This document shows positions 6,674-16,120 of a stretch of DNA of 36,640 nt, piece by piece. The stretch is from NCBI GenBank assembly GCA_945901405.1, contig CAMDLH010000048.1, positions 1 through 36,640 on the forward strand, in the 5' to 3' direction. Both the position numbers and the translations under genes were made by a program. Each line of letters starts with the position of its first letter. Position 1 is the stretch's first letter. Source of the DNA: Bordetella parapertussis. Lineage in GTDB: Bacteria; Pseudomonadota; Gammaproteobacteria; Burkholderiales; SG8-41. The notes beneath the pieces are model-generated. The model did no database searches. It saw only the letters and a program-made list of their open reading frames with translations, and was not told where the DNA came from.

Positions 6674-9021
6674 GCGCCCTTGCCTCTGATCGCGCACCAG
6701 ATACGTTCCGGCGTCGCCGGCATCTCGATGTGCTTCACGCCAAACTCCGCCAGCGCATCCACCACCGCATTGATCACCACGCCGAGCGCCGGCGTGGTGC
6801 CGCCCTCGCCCGCGGGCCGCATGCCCAGCGGATGCGTGGTGCACGGCACCTCGGTGAATTCCGCGTCAAAGAACGGAAAGTTATCCGCGCGCGGCATCGC
6901 GTAATCCATCAGCGAGCCGGTGAGCGGCTGGCCGCTGGCCGGGTCGTAATACATCTGCTCCCACAGCGCCTGCCCCACGCCCTGCGCGATGCCGCCGTGA
7001 ACCTGTCCGTGAATAATCATAGGATTCACCGCGCGCCCCACGTCATCCACCGCCGAGTAGCGCACGATATCCAGGGTGCCGAGCGTGGGATCGACTTCGA
7101 CTTCACACACATGGCAGCCATAGGGAAAACTCGCCTCGTTGAAGGTTTCATCCGAGAACGCAGCCAGCGGCCCGCGCAGGTCTTCGGGCAGATCATTCAT
7201 TTGCCCTGCTGCCGCGGCAACCTCGAAAATGCTGATCGAACGATTCGCGCCCTCCGCGAGAAAATGTCCCCTCTCAAAACGAACCGTACTTGGGTCACTT
7301 TCAAGCAAGCGCGCGGCAATGCGCGTGCCCTTGGCAATGATCTGCTTGGAAGAATTCCAGATCACCACGCTGCCCATGCGCATGCCGCGGCCGGAGTGCG
7401 TGCCGCCGCCGACTTTCACGATATCGGTGTCGCCGGTGATGAGACGCACGTTTTCAATCGGCACACCGAGCCACTCATGCACCAGTTGCGCAAAGCTCGT
7501 TTCGTGCCCCTGGCCATTGGAGATCGTGCCCAGCACCAGATCAACCCTGCCGTCGGCATGCACGGTGATCTCGGCGCGTTCGCGCGGCGCGCCGGTTGCC
7601 GTGTCTACATAATTAGCGATGCCGATGCCGAGCAGTTTGCCGCGTTGCTTCGCCTCGGCGCGGCGCGCGGCAAAACCCGCCCAATCGCCAAGCTTGATAA
7701 CCTTGTCCATCGCGTCGTGGTAATCGCCGCTGTCGTAGTGCATGCCGAACGGGTTGGTGTAGGGCAGTTCCTGCGATTTAAGTAAATTTCGACGCCGCAG
7801 TTCGATGCGGTCAAAACCAAAATCGTGCGCGGCAATGTCGATCAGCCGCTCCATCACGAACATCACTTCGGGCCGGCCCGAGCTGCGATACGGGCGTGTG
7901 GGTGCCGTGTTGCTCACCACCGCGCGCGCGCGAAAATGCGCGCATGGCATGCGGTAAATGCTCGACATGATTTCCACGCCTTTTTGCAGCGGCGTGAAAC
8001 TGCCGGTGTGCCCGCCGGAGTTGCCGATGTTCGAGCCGCGCATGGCGAGGAAATTGCCGTCCTTATCGAGTGCCAACTCAGCCGTCACCGCCAGATCGCG
8101 GCCCTGAAAGTCGCTGACGAACGCCTCGTGCCGTTCGCATGTCCACTTGATCGGCCGTCCGACACGCCGCGCGGCCCACGTTACCAGCGCGAATTCAGGA
8201 TAGATCATGCCGCGCGTGCCGAAGTTGCCACCCACATCATCCATCAGCACGCGAACTTTCTCCGGCTGCACATCGAGTATCAGCGCGAGGTCAAGTTTCA
8301 GGCGCACCGAACCGCCGCTGCCCGCATGCAAGGTGTAGCGTTGTGTCGCCACATCATATTCACCGACGGCCGCGCGCGGCTCCATCGGCACGCCGGTGAC
8401 ACGTTGTATCCACGTCTCTATCTTGGCGATGTGCGCGGCCTTCGCGAATGCAGCCGCGGTCGCATCCTTCGCGCCCACCTCGGCGTCCACGCACACATTG
8501 GATCGTGCGTCGTCCCACAGGCGCGGCGCATCGGCTTCAGCGGCGGCGCGCGTCTGCGTCACGGCGGGCAGCACTTCGTAATCGACCTCGATCAGTTCCG
8601 CGCCATCCTTGGCGATATTGACCGTGCGCGCGATCACCACGGCGACGACTTCGCCGACATAACGCACCTTGTCTATCGCCATCGAATAACACGGCGCCAC
8701 AAACGGCGGCGAGCCGTCGGTATTGACCAACTGCACCTCGGCTGGGTGCAGCGTAAATACGTTATACGGAATGTGCTTCAAGCCATCCGCGCGAAAATCC
8801 ACACCCGTGTACACCGCCACCACGCCGGGCAGCGCCTGCGCCTTGCGGCTATCAATGCCACGTATGCGCGCGTGTGCATGCGGCGAACGCAGCATCACCG
8901 CGTAGAGTTGGCCCGGCACGTTTACGTCGTCGCTGAAGCGGCCCTTGCCGGTGAGCAGACGCTGGTCTTCCTTGCGGCGTACGGGTTGGCCGATGAGATT
9001 GCTTATAGGGGCTAGAGACAT
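6670..9021 (-). CDS. CoxL-like molybdenum hydroxylase large subunit (first copy)
   Basis: A 783-aa Mo-cofactor subunit of the xanthine dehydrogenase family, completing a heterotrimer with the FAD subunit (9034-9825) and the 2Fe-2S subunit (9853-10329) encoded just upstream. The N-terminus (GQPVRRKEDQRLLTGKG), active-site loop PYRSSGRPE and C-terminal GEGGTTPALG match the second copy, and the two look roughly three-quarters identical by eye. I choose the ATG at 9021 because AGGAG lies 9 nt upstream of it; the ATG at 9027 would leave only 3 nt. The loop is form II-like, so the substrate is probably an aldehyde or heterocycle rather than CO. Confidence 0.94.
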   Translation of the reverse strand: MSLAPISNLIGQPVRRKEDQRLLTGKGRFSDDVNVPGQLYAVMLRSPHAHARIRGIDSRKAQALPGVVAVYTGVDFRADGLKHIPYNVFTLHPAEVQLVNTDGSPPFVAPCYSMAIDKVRYVGEVVAVVIARTVNIAKDGAELIEVDYEVLPAVTQTRAAAEADAPRLWDDARSNVCVDAEVGAKDATAAAFAKAAHIAKIETWIQRVTGVPMEPRAAVGEYDVATQRYTLHAGSGGSVRLKLDLALILDVQPEKVRVLMDDVGGNFGTRGMIYPEFALVTWAARRVGRPIKWTCERHEAFVSDFQGRDLAVTAELALDKDGNFLAMRGSNIGNSGGHTGSFTPLQKGVEIMSSIYRMPCAHFRARAVVSNTAPTRPYRSSGRPEVMFVMERLIDIAAHDFGFDRIELRRRNLLKSQELPYTNPFGMHYDSGDYHDAMDKVIKLGDWAGFAARRAEAKQRGKLLGIGIANYVDTATGAPRERAEITVHADGRVDLVLGTISNGQGHETSFAQLVHEWLGVPIENVRLITGDTDIVKVGGGTHSGRGMRMGSVVIWNSSKQIIAKGTRIAARLLESDPSTVRFERGHFLAEGANRSISIFEVAAAAGQMNDLPEDLRGPLAAFSDETFNEASFPYGCHVCEVEVDPTLGTLDIVRYSAVDDVGRAVNPMIIHGQVHGGIAQGVGQALWEQMYYDPASGQPLTGSLMDYAMPRADNFPFFDAEFTEVPCTTHPLGMRPAGEGGTTPALGVVINAVVDALAEFGVKHIEMPATPERIWCAIRGKGA

Positions 9022-9033
9022 TTTCATCGTCTC

Positions 9034-9825
9034 CTATAAGGCTGCCGCAACAGCGCGTCTGGTCATTTCAACCACGGCATTCGCGCGATACTCGGCGCTG
9101 GCATGTATGTCCGAATTCAATCCATCAGCTTTGACGGTGATGCCGTCAAGCGCGGCCGGCGCGAAGCGTTTTGCAAGCGCGGCTTCGGCCTCCTTAACGC
9201 GAAACACGGACGGCCCCGCTCCGGTCACCGCGACACGCACGCCATCACCCGACTTGGAGACAAACACGCCCACGATGGCAAAACGCGAAGCCGCCTGACG
9301 CAATTTTGCGTAACCCGCTTTTTGCGGAATCGGAAAGCGCACGGCGGTAATAATCTCGCCCGCTTGCAGCGCCGTCTCGAACACGGCGGTGAAAAACGCA
9401 TCGCCTGCAATCTCGCGTTTGTTGGTAACCACCGTCGCACCCAGCCCGACGACCGCAGCAGGATAGTCCGCCGCCGGGTCTGCATTGGCAATCGAACCGC
9501 CCATGGTGCCGCGATTGCGCACCAGCGGATCGCCTATGCCCTCGGCCAGCGCAATCAATGCCGGTATCGTACTTTGCACTTCAGCGCTGGCGGCCACGTC
9601 GGCGTGCGGCGTCATGGCGCCGATCACCAGCGTATTGCCTTCGCGGCGTATGCCCTTCAAGGCATCCAGCGCGCCCAAATCCACCAGCGCGGCATATTTG
9701 GCCAGACGCATTTTCAGACTGGGAATCAAGCTCATGCCGCCCGCCAGCAGTTTGTTATTTCCGCCTGCGAGCAAGGCCGCCGCGTCGTTCAGGTTTGCGG
9801 GTCTGTGATATTCAAAATCGTACAT
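9034..9825 (-). CDS. CoxM-like FAD-binding medium subunit
   Basis: A 263-aa FAD-binding subunit of a molybdenum hydroxylase, passing electrons from the Fe-S clusters to an acceptor. The FAD-binding motifs are clear: AGGMSLIPSLKMRLA (about residues 28-42) and GGSIANADPAADYP (about 110-123). The C-terminal CoxM domain follows (RQAASRFAIVGVF). Length is normal for the family (about 260-290). The gene sits in the usual S-M-L order, 12 nt before the large subunit's start and downstream of the small subunit. Confidence 0.95.
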   Translation of the reverse strand: MYDFEYHRPANLNDAAALLAGGNNKLLAGGMSLIPSLKMRLAKYAALVDLGALDALKGIRREGNTLVIGAMTPHADVAASAEVQSTIPALIALAEGIGDPLVRNRGTMGGSIANADPAADYPAAVVGLGATVVTNKREIAGDAFFTAVFETALQAGEIITAVRFPIPQKAGYAKLRQAASRFAIVGVFVSKSGDGVRVAVTGAGPSVFRVKEAEAALAKRFAPAALDGITVKADGLNSDIHASAEYRANAVVEMTRRAVAAAL

Positions 9826-9852
9826 CGCGTATGCTCCTCTTGAACTCGTGAA

Positions 9853-10329
9853 CTATTGCGACGTTTTCATCGCGGCGGCGCCCGCCTGCACCGCAAGCAC
9901 GATATTGTGATACCCGGTGCAGCGGCAGATGTTGCCTTCGAGCTGCTTGCGGACGGTTTTCTCGTCGAGATCGTGCCCCTTGCGATTGACCATATCCAGC
10001 GCCGACATGATCATGCCCGGCGTGCAATAGCCGCATTGCAGGCCGTGATGCTCACGAAACGCCTCTTGCATCGGATGCAATTTGTCGCCGGTGGCCAACC
10101 CCTCGATGGTGATCACGTCGGCGCCATTGCACGCCAGCGCCAGCACGGTGCACGACTTCACACCCTTGCCATTCACATGCACCGTGCAGCAGCCGCATTG
10201 GCTGGTGTCGCAACCGACGTGCGTGCCGGTCATTTTCAGATGCTCGCGCAGAAACTGCACCAGCAGCGTGCGCCCCTCGACTTCGCCGCTTACCGGCGCG
10301 CCATTTACCGTCATTGAAACCGCGGGCAT
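9853..10329 (-). CDS. CoxS-like (2Fe-2S)-binding small subunit
   Basis: A 158-aa protein with two [2Fe-2S] clusters. The plant-ferredoxin-type N-terminal cluster uses C40, C45, C48 and C60 ([15 protein letters not shown]). The C-terminal four-helix cluster uses C99, C102, C135 and C137 (QCGYCTPGM and NICRCTGY). All eight ligands are present. AAGGAGA lies about 9 nt before the ATG. It starts 2 nt after the amidohydrolase stop, so the two are translationally linked. It hands electrons from the Mo subunit to the FAD subunit. Confidence 0.96.
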   Translation of the reverse strand: MPAVSMTVNGAPVSGEVEGRTLLVQFLREHLKMTGTHVGCDTSQCGCCTVHVNGKGVKSCTVLALACNGADVITIEGLATGDKLHPMQEAFREHHGLQCGYCTPGMIMSALDMVNRKGHDLDEKTVRKQLEGNICRCTGYHNIVLAVQAGAAAMKTSQ

Positions 10330-10331
10330 GG

Positions 10332-11354
10332 TTATGGTCTCTCCTTGTGTTCAGTGCCTGAATTAATGTTAAAGACCCGAGCGGCAGTTTCGCCAAGGAT
10401 CGCGTTGCAATCAGCCGTGCCCGCCCCGCAACACGCCTCGATAAACTGCACCGGGTTTTTCTGGCTGTTGGCGAAAGGCTGATCGGTGCCCATCATCACC
10501 TTCGACGCACCGGCCATGTCGCACAAAAATTGCAGCGTGGTTTTATCGTACACCACCGAATCAAAATACAGTTTGTTAAAACCCTCGACTGGATCAGCGC
10601 GCTTGTCGGGGCTGCTGGCGTAACTGGAACGTAGCCGCCCCAGCGCCATCGGCAATGCAGCACCGCCATGCGCGATGACCAGATTCACATCGGGATACCT
10701 CTGCAAGTGGCCCGAATACAGCAGCCTTGATACCGCAATCGTGGTATCCGTGATGCGCCCCAGTGCATTCACCAGGCCGTAGGCCTTGAGCCTGTCATCA
10801 CACGCGCCGAAAGTCGGGTGCACGAACAGCGTCGCCTTGCGTGCATTGGCCGCCTCCCAGAATGGATTGAGATCGGGATCATCCAATCCGCTCGCCTGCC
10901 CCCTGGGTTGCGTGGCTATCATCGCGCCGTGAAAACCGACGTTGAGCGCTTCTTCAAGCACTTGCGCCGCGAGCTTGCCCGATTGCATCGGCACGGTGGC
11001 GAGCGGCACGAAGCGTTCGACCTCCTTGATGCCTTTCAACATATGCTCATTGAGAAAGCGCGCCCAGTCCGCGCCCTCCGCCGGCGTCAGGCTGTAGCCG
11101 AACAGATCCACCCACCCCGCGACGACCTGCTTGTCGATGCTTTGTTCCTCAAGCCAGTGCCGGCGCAGCGCAGCGTCGCTCATCGCCGGTATCACCGGGC
11201 GCTTGGGTTCCTCCTGATTAAACGCAACACGTATCGCGCCCTTGTCGGCCGTGGTCTTGACCGACGAAAACGCATGGCGCTTGCCCACCAGATCGTCTAG
11301 CAACGCCCGAGGCACATAGTGCGCGTGGATATCGATATTCAAATGCTGTCTCAC
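10332..11354 (-). CDS. ACMSD-type metal-dependent amidohydrolase/decarboxylase
   Basis: A 340-aa TIM-barrel protein of the amidohydrolase_2 family, which contains ACMSD, gamma-resorcylate decarboxylase and lactone hydrolases. The metal-binding set is intact: H10-x-H12 (DIHAH), H179 (FVHP), H229 (IAHGG) and D291 (GTDQPF). Start is the GTG at 11354; no strong ribosome site is visible, but it follows the upstream Bug stop by 12 nt. In an operon with a Mo hydroxylase and a ThDP enzyme, a role in C-C cleavage or hydrolysis of an aromatic or heterocyclic breakdown product is plausible. The specific reaction is unknown. Confidence 0.9.
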   Translation of the reverse strand: MRQHLNIDIHAHYVPRALLDDLVGKRHAFSSVKTTADKGAIRVAFNQEEPKRPVIPAMSDAALRRHWLEEQSIDKQVVAGWVDLFGYSLTPAEGADWARFLNEHMLKGIKEVERFVPLATVPMQSGKLAAQVLEEALNVGFHGAMIATQPRGQASGLDDPDLNPFWEAANARKATLFVHPTFGACDDRLKAYGLVNALGRITDTTIAVSRLLYSGHLQRYPDVNLVIAHGGAALPMALGRLRSSYASSPDKRADPVEGFNKLYFDSVVYDKTTLQFLCDMAGASKVMMGTDQPFANSQKNPVQFIEACCGAGTADCNAILGETAARVFNINSGTEHKERP

Positions 11355-11366
11355 TTGGATTAATGC

Positions 11367-12326
11367 TCAGTCTAATTTGAGCCCGCTGCTGCGCACCAGC
11401 TTACCCCACTTCACCAATTCAGTTTTCACGTATTCGCCAAATTCCTCCGGCGTGCTGCCTATCGTTTCAATCGCCTCTCGCTCAAATGATTTTCGAACGT
11501 CGGGTGCGGCCAGCGCACGATGAATCTCGGTGTTCAATTTGGAGACGACGGCTCTTTGCATGCCCTTGGGCCCCGCCATGCCGTACCAATTCGAGATATC
11601 GTAACCCGGCAGCGTCTCCGCAATCGCGGGCAAATCGGGCAGCGCACTGGCTCGTTTTGCCGATGTCACTCCCAGTGCACGCAGTTTTCCGCTCTTGACG
11701 AAGCCGCCCGCCGTGCTCCACGCCAAGAACGAAAGCTGCGCATGGCCCGCGATCAAATCGATCATCGATGGCGCGGCGCCCTTGTACGGCACATGCAGTA
11801 TCTGCGTGCCCGACATGTTCTTGAACAGTTCCATGCACAGATGGCCCGCGGAGCCGTTGCCGGCGGAGGCCAGCACCAGGCTTTCGCGTTTTGATCTTGC
11901 CAGCTTGACCAATTCCGCCACGGATTTCACCGGCAGTGACGGGTGGGTAAACAACACCAGCGGCGTTCTCACCACCAGCATGATGGGTTCAAAATCACGC
12001 ACTGGGTCGTAGGCAAGTTTTGGATAGAGCGCCGCATTGACCGCGTACTGCGCGGGCAGCGCATACACCAGCGTGTAGCCCTCGGGCGCGCTCTTCGCGA
12101 CGTACTCCATGGCGAGCGTGCCATTCGCGCCGCCGCGATTGTCGACGAGTACCTGCTGCCCCAGGCTTTCGCTCATCTTTTGCGCGATGGCGCGCGCATG
12201 CAGATCGGTGCCCGCGCCGGGCGGATACGGCACCACCAGCCGAATCGGTTTTGATGGATATGCGGATTGCGCGATTGCATGTTGGCTCGCAACAGCAAAC
12301 ATCGCCACGGTTAGTACACGGTGCAT
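11367..12326 (-). CDS. Bug/TctC-family substrate-binding protein
   Basis: A 319-aa exported binding protein with a signal peptide ending near residue 19 (QHAIA-QSAYPSK). The mature start is YPSKPIRLVVPYPPGAGTD, followed by LASAGNGSAGHL and HVPYKGAAP. It lies inside the catabolic operon between the dehydrogenase (14-nt gap) and the amidohydrolase. As with the other Bug genes in this window, no TctA/TctB genes accompany it. Confidence 0.95.
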   Translation of the reverse strand: MHRVLTVAMFAVASQHAIAQSAYPSKPIRLVVPYPPGAGTDLHARAIAQKMSESLGQQVLVDNRGGANGTLAMEYVAKSAPEGYTLVYALPAQYAVNAALYPKLAYDPVRDFEPIMLVVRTPLVLFTHPSLPVKSVAELVKLARSKRESLVLASAGNGSAGHLCMELFKNMSGTQILHVPYKGAAPSMIDLIAGHAQLSFLAWSTAGGFVKSGKLRALGVTSAKRASALPDLPAIAETLPGYDISNWYGMAGPKGMQRAVVSKLNTEIHRALAAPDVRKSFEREAIETIGSTPEEFGEYVKTELVKWGKLVRSSGLKLD

Positions 12327-12340
12327 TTACGTGCGGGTCG

Positions 12341-13429
12341 TTAGAGCCTGTCCACCTCGGCCGCAATCGCATCGCCCATCTCGCGCGTGGATGCCTTGCC
12401 GCCAAGATCAGCAGTCAGCACACGGCCCGCCTTGACCACGTTTTCAGTGGCGCGCTCCATCAACTCCGCCGCCTGCAAGGCAGCGGGCACATTGTGCTTG
12501 TGGCCCAGCCACGCCAGTAGCATCTGCCCCGACATGATCATCGCGTACGGATTGGCGATGCCCTTGCCCGCGATATCGGGCGCCGAACCGTGTGTCGCCT
12601 GCGCCATCGCGCGCTGCGGCCCGGCGGACAGACCCGGCGCAAGCCCCAACCCGCCAACCAGCGCGGAAGCCGCGTCCGACAAAATATCGCCGAAGGTATT
12701 GGTGGTAACGATCACATCAAACTGCTGTGGCTTCATGATGAGCTTCGCCGCCATGGTATCGACCAGCACTTCATTGAACGCCACGTCCGGGTATTCCTGC
12801 GCCACCTTGCGGCATTCCTCGGCGAACATGCCGCAGGCGAGTTTGAACACCGTGTCTTTATGCACGGCGGTGACGATCTTGCGTGCACGCGTGCGCGCGA
12901 TCTCGAACGCCGCGCGCGCGATCTTTTGCGAGCCCTGGCGCGTGATCACGCGGATGCCGATGGTCATGTCGGGCGACGGCCGAAATTCGCCATAGCCCAG
13001 GTGTACATTGCGATCCGGCGGAAATCCTTCGTTGTTCTCGCGCACCAGAATCAAATCGACATCGTTGTAAATCGACGGAATGCCGGGATACGACTTTGAC
13101 GGACGAATGTTCGCGAATAAATCGTAATGCCGCCGCAAGATCGGATGCGGATTGATCGAATTCGGATTGTTCTTCGGATACGCCTGATGCCCGATCGGCC
13201 CCAGCACCCAGCCGTCCAGAGTATCGAGTTTATCCAGTGTGCCCGGCGGCATGGTGTTGCCGAGTTCATCGAAGGCCTTCTTGCCAATGGGCACCGGATG
13301 CCAGTCGATGGCGAGCCTCGCCTTTGCCGCCGCCGCGCGCATGACCTTGATGGTTTCGGGCACCACTTCGAGGCCTATGTCGTCGCCTTCGAGGATGCCG
13401 ATTTTTAGTGCTTTTGATGCTGTGTTCAT
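12341..13429 (-). CDS. Isocitrate/isopropylmalate dehydrogenase family protein
   Basis: A 362-aa NAD(P)-dependent beta-decarboxylating dehydrogenase. It shows the N-terminal IGILEGDDIGLEVVPE, the substrate-binding arginine region (ILRRHYDLFANIRP), LVRENNEGF, the lysine of AVHKDTVFKL and the metal-binding aspartates of TNTFGDILSDAASAL. The family acts on 2-hydroxy acids such as isocitrate, homoisocitrate, 3-isopropylmalate or tartrate. The NNEGF loop and the operon (no leuCD or aconitase) point away from leucine biosynthesis and to a catabolic hydroxy acid, but I cannot pick one. D-tartrate dehydratase, a neighbour at 18281, makes a tartrate/malate link worth considering. Confidence 0.9.
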   Translation of the reverse strand: MNTASKALKIGILEGDDIGLEVVPETIKVMRAAAAKARLAIDWHPVPIGKKAFDELGNTMPPGTLDKLDTLDGWVLGPIGHQAYPKNNPNSINPHPILRRHYDLFANIRPSKSYPGIPSIYNDVDLILVRENNEGFPPDRNVHLGYGEFRPSPDMTIGIRVITRQGSQKIARAAFEIARTRARKIVTAVHKDTVFKLACGMFAEECRKVAQEYPDVAFNEVLVDTMAAKLIMKPQQFDVIVTTNTFGDILSDAASALVGGLGLAPGLSAGPQRAMAQATHGSAPDIAGKGIANPYAMIMSGQMLLAWLGHKHNVPAALQAAELMERATENVVKAGRVLTADLGGKASTREMGDAIAAEVDRL

Positions 13430-13454
13430 TCATGCCTCGGTATATTGAAACGCA

Positions 13455-13507
13455 GGGTGCGCACTGCGCACGCGGAAATAATTTTGAACGGTGCGCGGTG
13501 CGCACCC
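13455..13507. repeat. 17-bp inverted repeat (REP-like hairpin)
   Basis: GGGTGCGCACTGCGCAC at 13455-13471 pairs with 13491-13507 through 17 positions with a single G-U type mismatch, around a 19-nt AT-rich loop. It lies between the ThDP enzyme and the dehydrogenase gene. It may stabilise or attenuate the operon transcript. No T-tract follows, so it is not a standard terminator. Confidence 0.75.
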
Positions 13508-13516
13508 TACGGTGAT

Positions 13517-15064
13517 CTACATCACCAACTCAACCAAATAAGGCCCATGCCGATCCAGCCCGCGCTTGAACTGCACCGCGAGTTCGTCGAGGTTGATGGC
13601 CCTGCCGCCTTCAACGCCGTAGCCATTGGCGATGGTGACCCAATCGAGCGATGGGTTGCCCAGTGTCAACATGCTGGTGGCGTTCGGCCCAGGCGTGCCG
13701 CCGCCTACGTTGGCGAGTTCGTTTACCAAAATCTTGTAGGCACGATTGGCGAAGATGACTACGGTGACGTTGAGGTTTTCGCGCGCCATGGTCCATAGCG
13801 CTTGTTGCGTGTAGAGGGCGCTGCCGTCGCCTTCGAGTGCCACGACCTTGCGGTCGGGTGCGGCGACCGCGGCGCCTACCGATGCCGCCATGCCCCAGCC
13901 GATGGAGCCGCCCATGATGGAGAGCCAGTCGTGCGGGCGCGCGCCCATGGTGGAGTTGGTAAAGGCGCGGCCGCTGGTGATGGCTTCGTCGATCACGATG
14001 GCGTTTTCGGGAAGCAGCACGTTGAACAACGCGCCGAGCGCATCTAGCGTGATCTCGCCGGTGGGCAATGCGCCGGTGTAGGTCGGCGGATTTTGCACGG
14101 GCGATGAGTCGCGCGCGCCGAGTTCGCTGGCGAGCGCTTCGAGCGTGCCTTCGAGATCGTCTTCAGCGCCCGCCACTTTAATGACTTCGCAGCCTTCGGG
14201 CACCAGCACGCTGGGCTTGCCGGGATACGCAAAAAACGACACCGGCGGTTTGCTGCCGACCAGCACCAGTTGACGCGTGTCTTTCAACATTGCCAGCGCG
14301 CTATCGACCACGAACGGCAGTTGCCGCACGGGTGCGCGGCCCGCGCCGCGCTCGATGCGCGCGTTGCCGGATTCGCTGATAAGTGCGCAGCCGGTTTTTG
14401 CCGCGATGCGCGCGGCCCAGTCGAGCGCCTTGCCGCGCACCGCGGCATTGCCCAGGAACAATGTCGCTGATTTGCCATTCTTGAGTGCGCGCACGCCGTC
14501 GGCTATCGCTTGCGATGAAACCGCCGCGCGCGGCGCGGGGTCGGCAACTTGCGCCGGTCCATCCGCCTCGCCCCACGCGGTGTCCGCAGGCAAAATCAAT
14601 GTCGCAATCTGCCCCGGCGCGGTACGCGCGGCCTGCACTGCCAGCGCGCCATCGGCGGCTATTGTTTTGGACGACGGTGAAGTTTTCACCCAATCCGACA
14701 TCGGGCGCGCGACGCCTTCAATGTCGGCAGTGAGCGGCGCATCGTGCTTGATGTGATAAGTCGCGTGCTCGCCGACGACATTGACGATGCCGGAGCGCGC
14801 TTTTTTTGCGTTGTGCAGATTGGCGAGGCCGTTGCCCAAGCCGGGGCCTAGATGCAGCAACGTCGCCGCCGGCTTGCCCGTCATGCGGTAATAACCATCC
14901 GCCGCACCGGTGACGACACCTTCGAACAAACCAAGAATGCAGCGCACGCCTTCGACGCGATCAAGCGCGGAAACAAAATGCATTTCAGAGGTGCCAGGAT
15001 TGGCAAAACACACATTCACGTCGCCGTTGAGCAACGTGCGAACCAAACTTTCCGCACCGTTCAT
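13517..15064 (-). CDS. Thiamine-diphosphate enzyme (acetolactate synthase/benzoylformate decarboxylase-like)
   Basis: A 515-aa ThDP-dependent enzyme with three domains in order: N-terminal pyrimidine-binding domain with the catalytic glutamate E48 (GLFEGVVTGAADGYYR), a central domain, and the C-terminal pyrophosphate domain with GDGSALYTQQALWTMAREN, ending in the Mg-binding NRAYK region. It is shorter than true IlvB (about 570 aa) and has no IlvN partner, so anabolic acetolactate synthesis is unlikely. Decarboxylation of a 2-keto acid is a better guess. AAAGGA sits about 9 nt before the ATG, in an AT-rich leader shared with the gene at 24561. Confidence 0.88.
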   Translation of the reverse strand: MNGAESLVRTLLNGDVNVCFANPGTSEMHFVSALDRVEGVRCILGLFEGVVTGAADGYYRMTGKPAATLLHLGPGLGNGLANLHNAKKARSGIVNVVGEHATYHIKHDAPLTADIEGVARPMSDWVKTSPSSKTIAADGALAVQAARTAPGQIATLILPADTAWGEADGPAQVADPAPRAAVSSQAIADGVRALKNGKSATLFLGNAAVRGKALDWAARIAAKTGCALISESGNARIERGAGRAPVRQLPFVVDSALAMLKDTRQLVLVGSKPPVSFFAYPGKPSVLVPEGCEVIKVAGAEDDLEGTLEALASELGARDSSPVQNPPTYTGALPTGEITLDALGALFNVLLPENAIVIDEAITSGRAFTNSTMGARPHDWLSIMGGSIGWGMAASVGAAVAAPDRKVVALEGDGSALYTQQALWTMARENLNVTVVIFANRAYKILVNELANVGGGTPGPNATSMLTLGNPSLDWVTIANGYGVEGGRAINLDELAVQFKRGLDRHGPYLVELVM

Positions 15065-15131
15065 TACAAATTATCCTTTAAAAACAATATTTTATATAAC
15101 GACTAAGGTCAAGTGCGTTTTAGCCATTCCC
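15065..15131 (-). promoter_or_regulatory. AT-rich leader shared with another gene
   Basis: On the minus strand a run ATATTGTTTTTAAAGGATAA (within 15090-15068) sits directly before the ThDP enzyme's start and includes its ribosome site AAAGGA. The same sequence with one extra T precedes the HlyD-type adaptor gene (24590-24567). Whether it is a promoter, a UTR element or a dispersed repeat cannot be decided here. Confidence 0.5.
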
Positions 15132-16103
15132 TCAATCCGCACGCGCGCCCGAAGCCTTCACCACCTTTTCCCATTTCGCGCTTTCGATTTTCAGAAACTG
15201 CGTGAATGCTTCCGGCGTGTTGGCGACGACATCGGTGCCCATCGCCGTGTAGCGATCTTTCACATCAGGCGCGTTGAGCGCCTTGATCGCTTCGGCGTGC
15301 ACGCGCGCGAGGCGGTCTTTTGCCATTTTCGGCGGCGCGAAGAGACCCCACCACAACTCGGCTTCGTAGCCCGCGACGCCGGCTTCGGCGATCGTGGGCG
15401 TATCAGGCAACACCGCCGCGCGTTTGCTGCCCGACACACCGAGCGCGCGCACGCGGCCCTGCTTGATGAACGGCAGCGCCGCCGGCGGCACGTCGAACAA
15501 CATTTGTATCTGCCCGGAAATCACGTCGGGATAGACCAGCGCCGTGCCTTTATAGGGCACATGCACGATGCTGATGCCGCCGAGCAGCTTTAATAATTCG
15601 CCCGACAAATGAAACTGCGTGCCGATGCCCGATGAACCGTAATTCAGTTTGCCAGGCTGCGCTTTCGCCATCGCGAGAAGCTCCTTCACCGAATTCGCCT
15701 TCAACTGCGCGCCCACCATCAGCACCGTGGGCGAGTTGCCCATCTGCGTGACGTGCGTGAAGTCGGCAACCGGATCGTACGGCTTGTTGGCGTAAAGATG
15801 CGGCCCGATGGCATGCGTGCTGGTGGTGCCCATGGTGAGCGTGTAGCCGTCGGGCTGCGCATTGGCAACGATGCGCGAGCCGATGGTGCCGCCCGCGCCC
15901 GGACGATTATCGATGATGACCTGATAGCCGAGCTGCTCGGACAACTTCACCGCAAATTGCCGCGCGAGTATATCCGTCGCGCCCGCCACCGGAAACGCCA
16001 CTACCAGGCGCACCGGCTTGGTGGGAAACGCTTCCGCCGCGTGCGCGAGCGGTTGCAAAAGCACCCCCGCGGCAAAAATCGCCGTCATATGAAAACCACG
16101 CAT
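15132..16103 (-). CDS. Bug/TctC-family substrate-binding protein
   Basis: A 323-aa exported binding protein and apparently the first gene of the catabolic operon. I start it at the ATG at 16103, which has AAAGGATAA just upstream and opens a signal peptide (cleaved near AHA-AEAFPTK). The longer open frame reads antisense to the neighbouring protease. The usual FPPGGxTD loop is altered to FPVAGATD. NYGSSGIGTQFHL and HVPYKG are intact. Confidence 0.94.
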   Translation of the reverse strand: MRGFHMTAIFAAGVLLQPLAHAAEAFPTKPVRLVVAFPVAGATDILARQFAVKLSEQLGYQVIIDNRPGAGGTIGSRIVANAQPDGYTLTMGTTSTHAIGPHLYANKPYDPVADFTHVTQMGNSPTVLMVGAQLKANSVKELLAMAKAQPGKLNYGSSGIGTQFHLSGELLKLLGGISIVHVPYKGTALVYPDVISGQIQMLFDVPPAALPFIKQGRVRALGVSGSKRAAVLPDTPTIAEAGVAGYEAELWWGLFAPPKMAKDRLARVHAEAIKALNAPDVKDRYTAMGTDVVANTPEAFTQFLKIESAKWEKVVKASGARAD

Positions 16104-16120
16104 ATGCTTATCCTTTGAGA

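Noticed and set aside
10332..10348. 4-bp overlap between amidohydrolase and CoxS genes
   Set aside because: The stop (10332-10334) and the CoxS start (10329) are separated by 2 nt, so there is no overlap.
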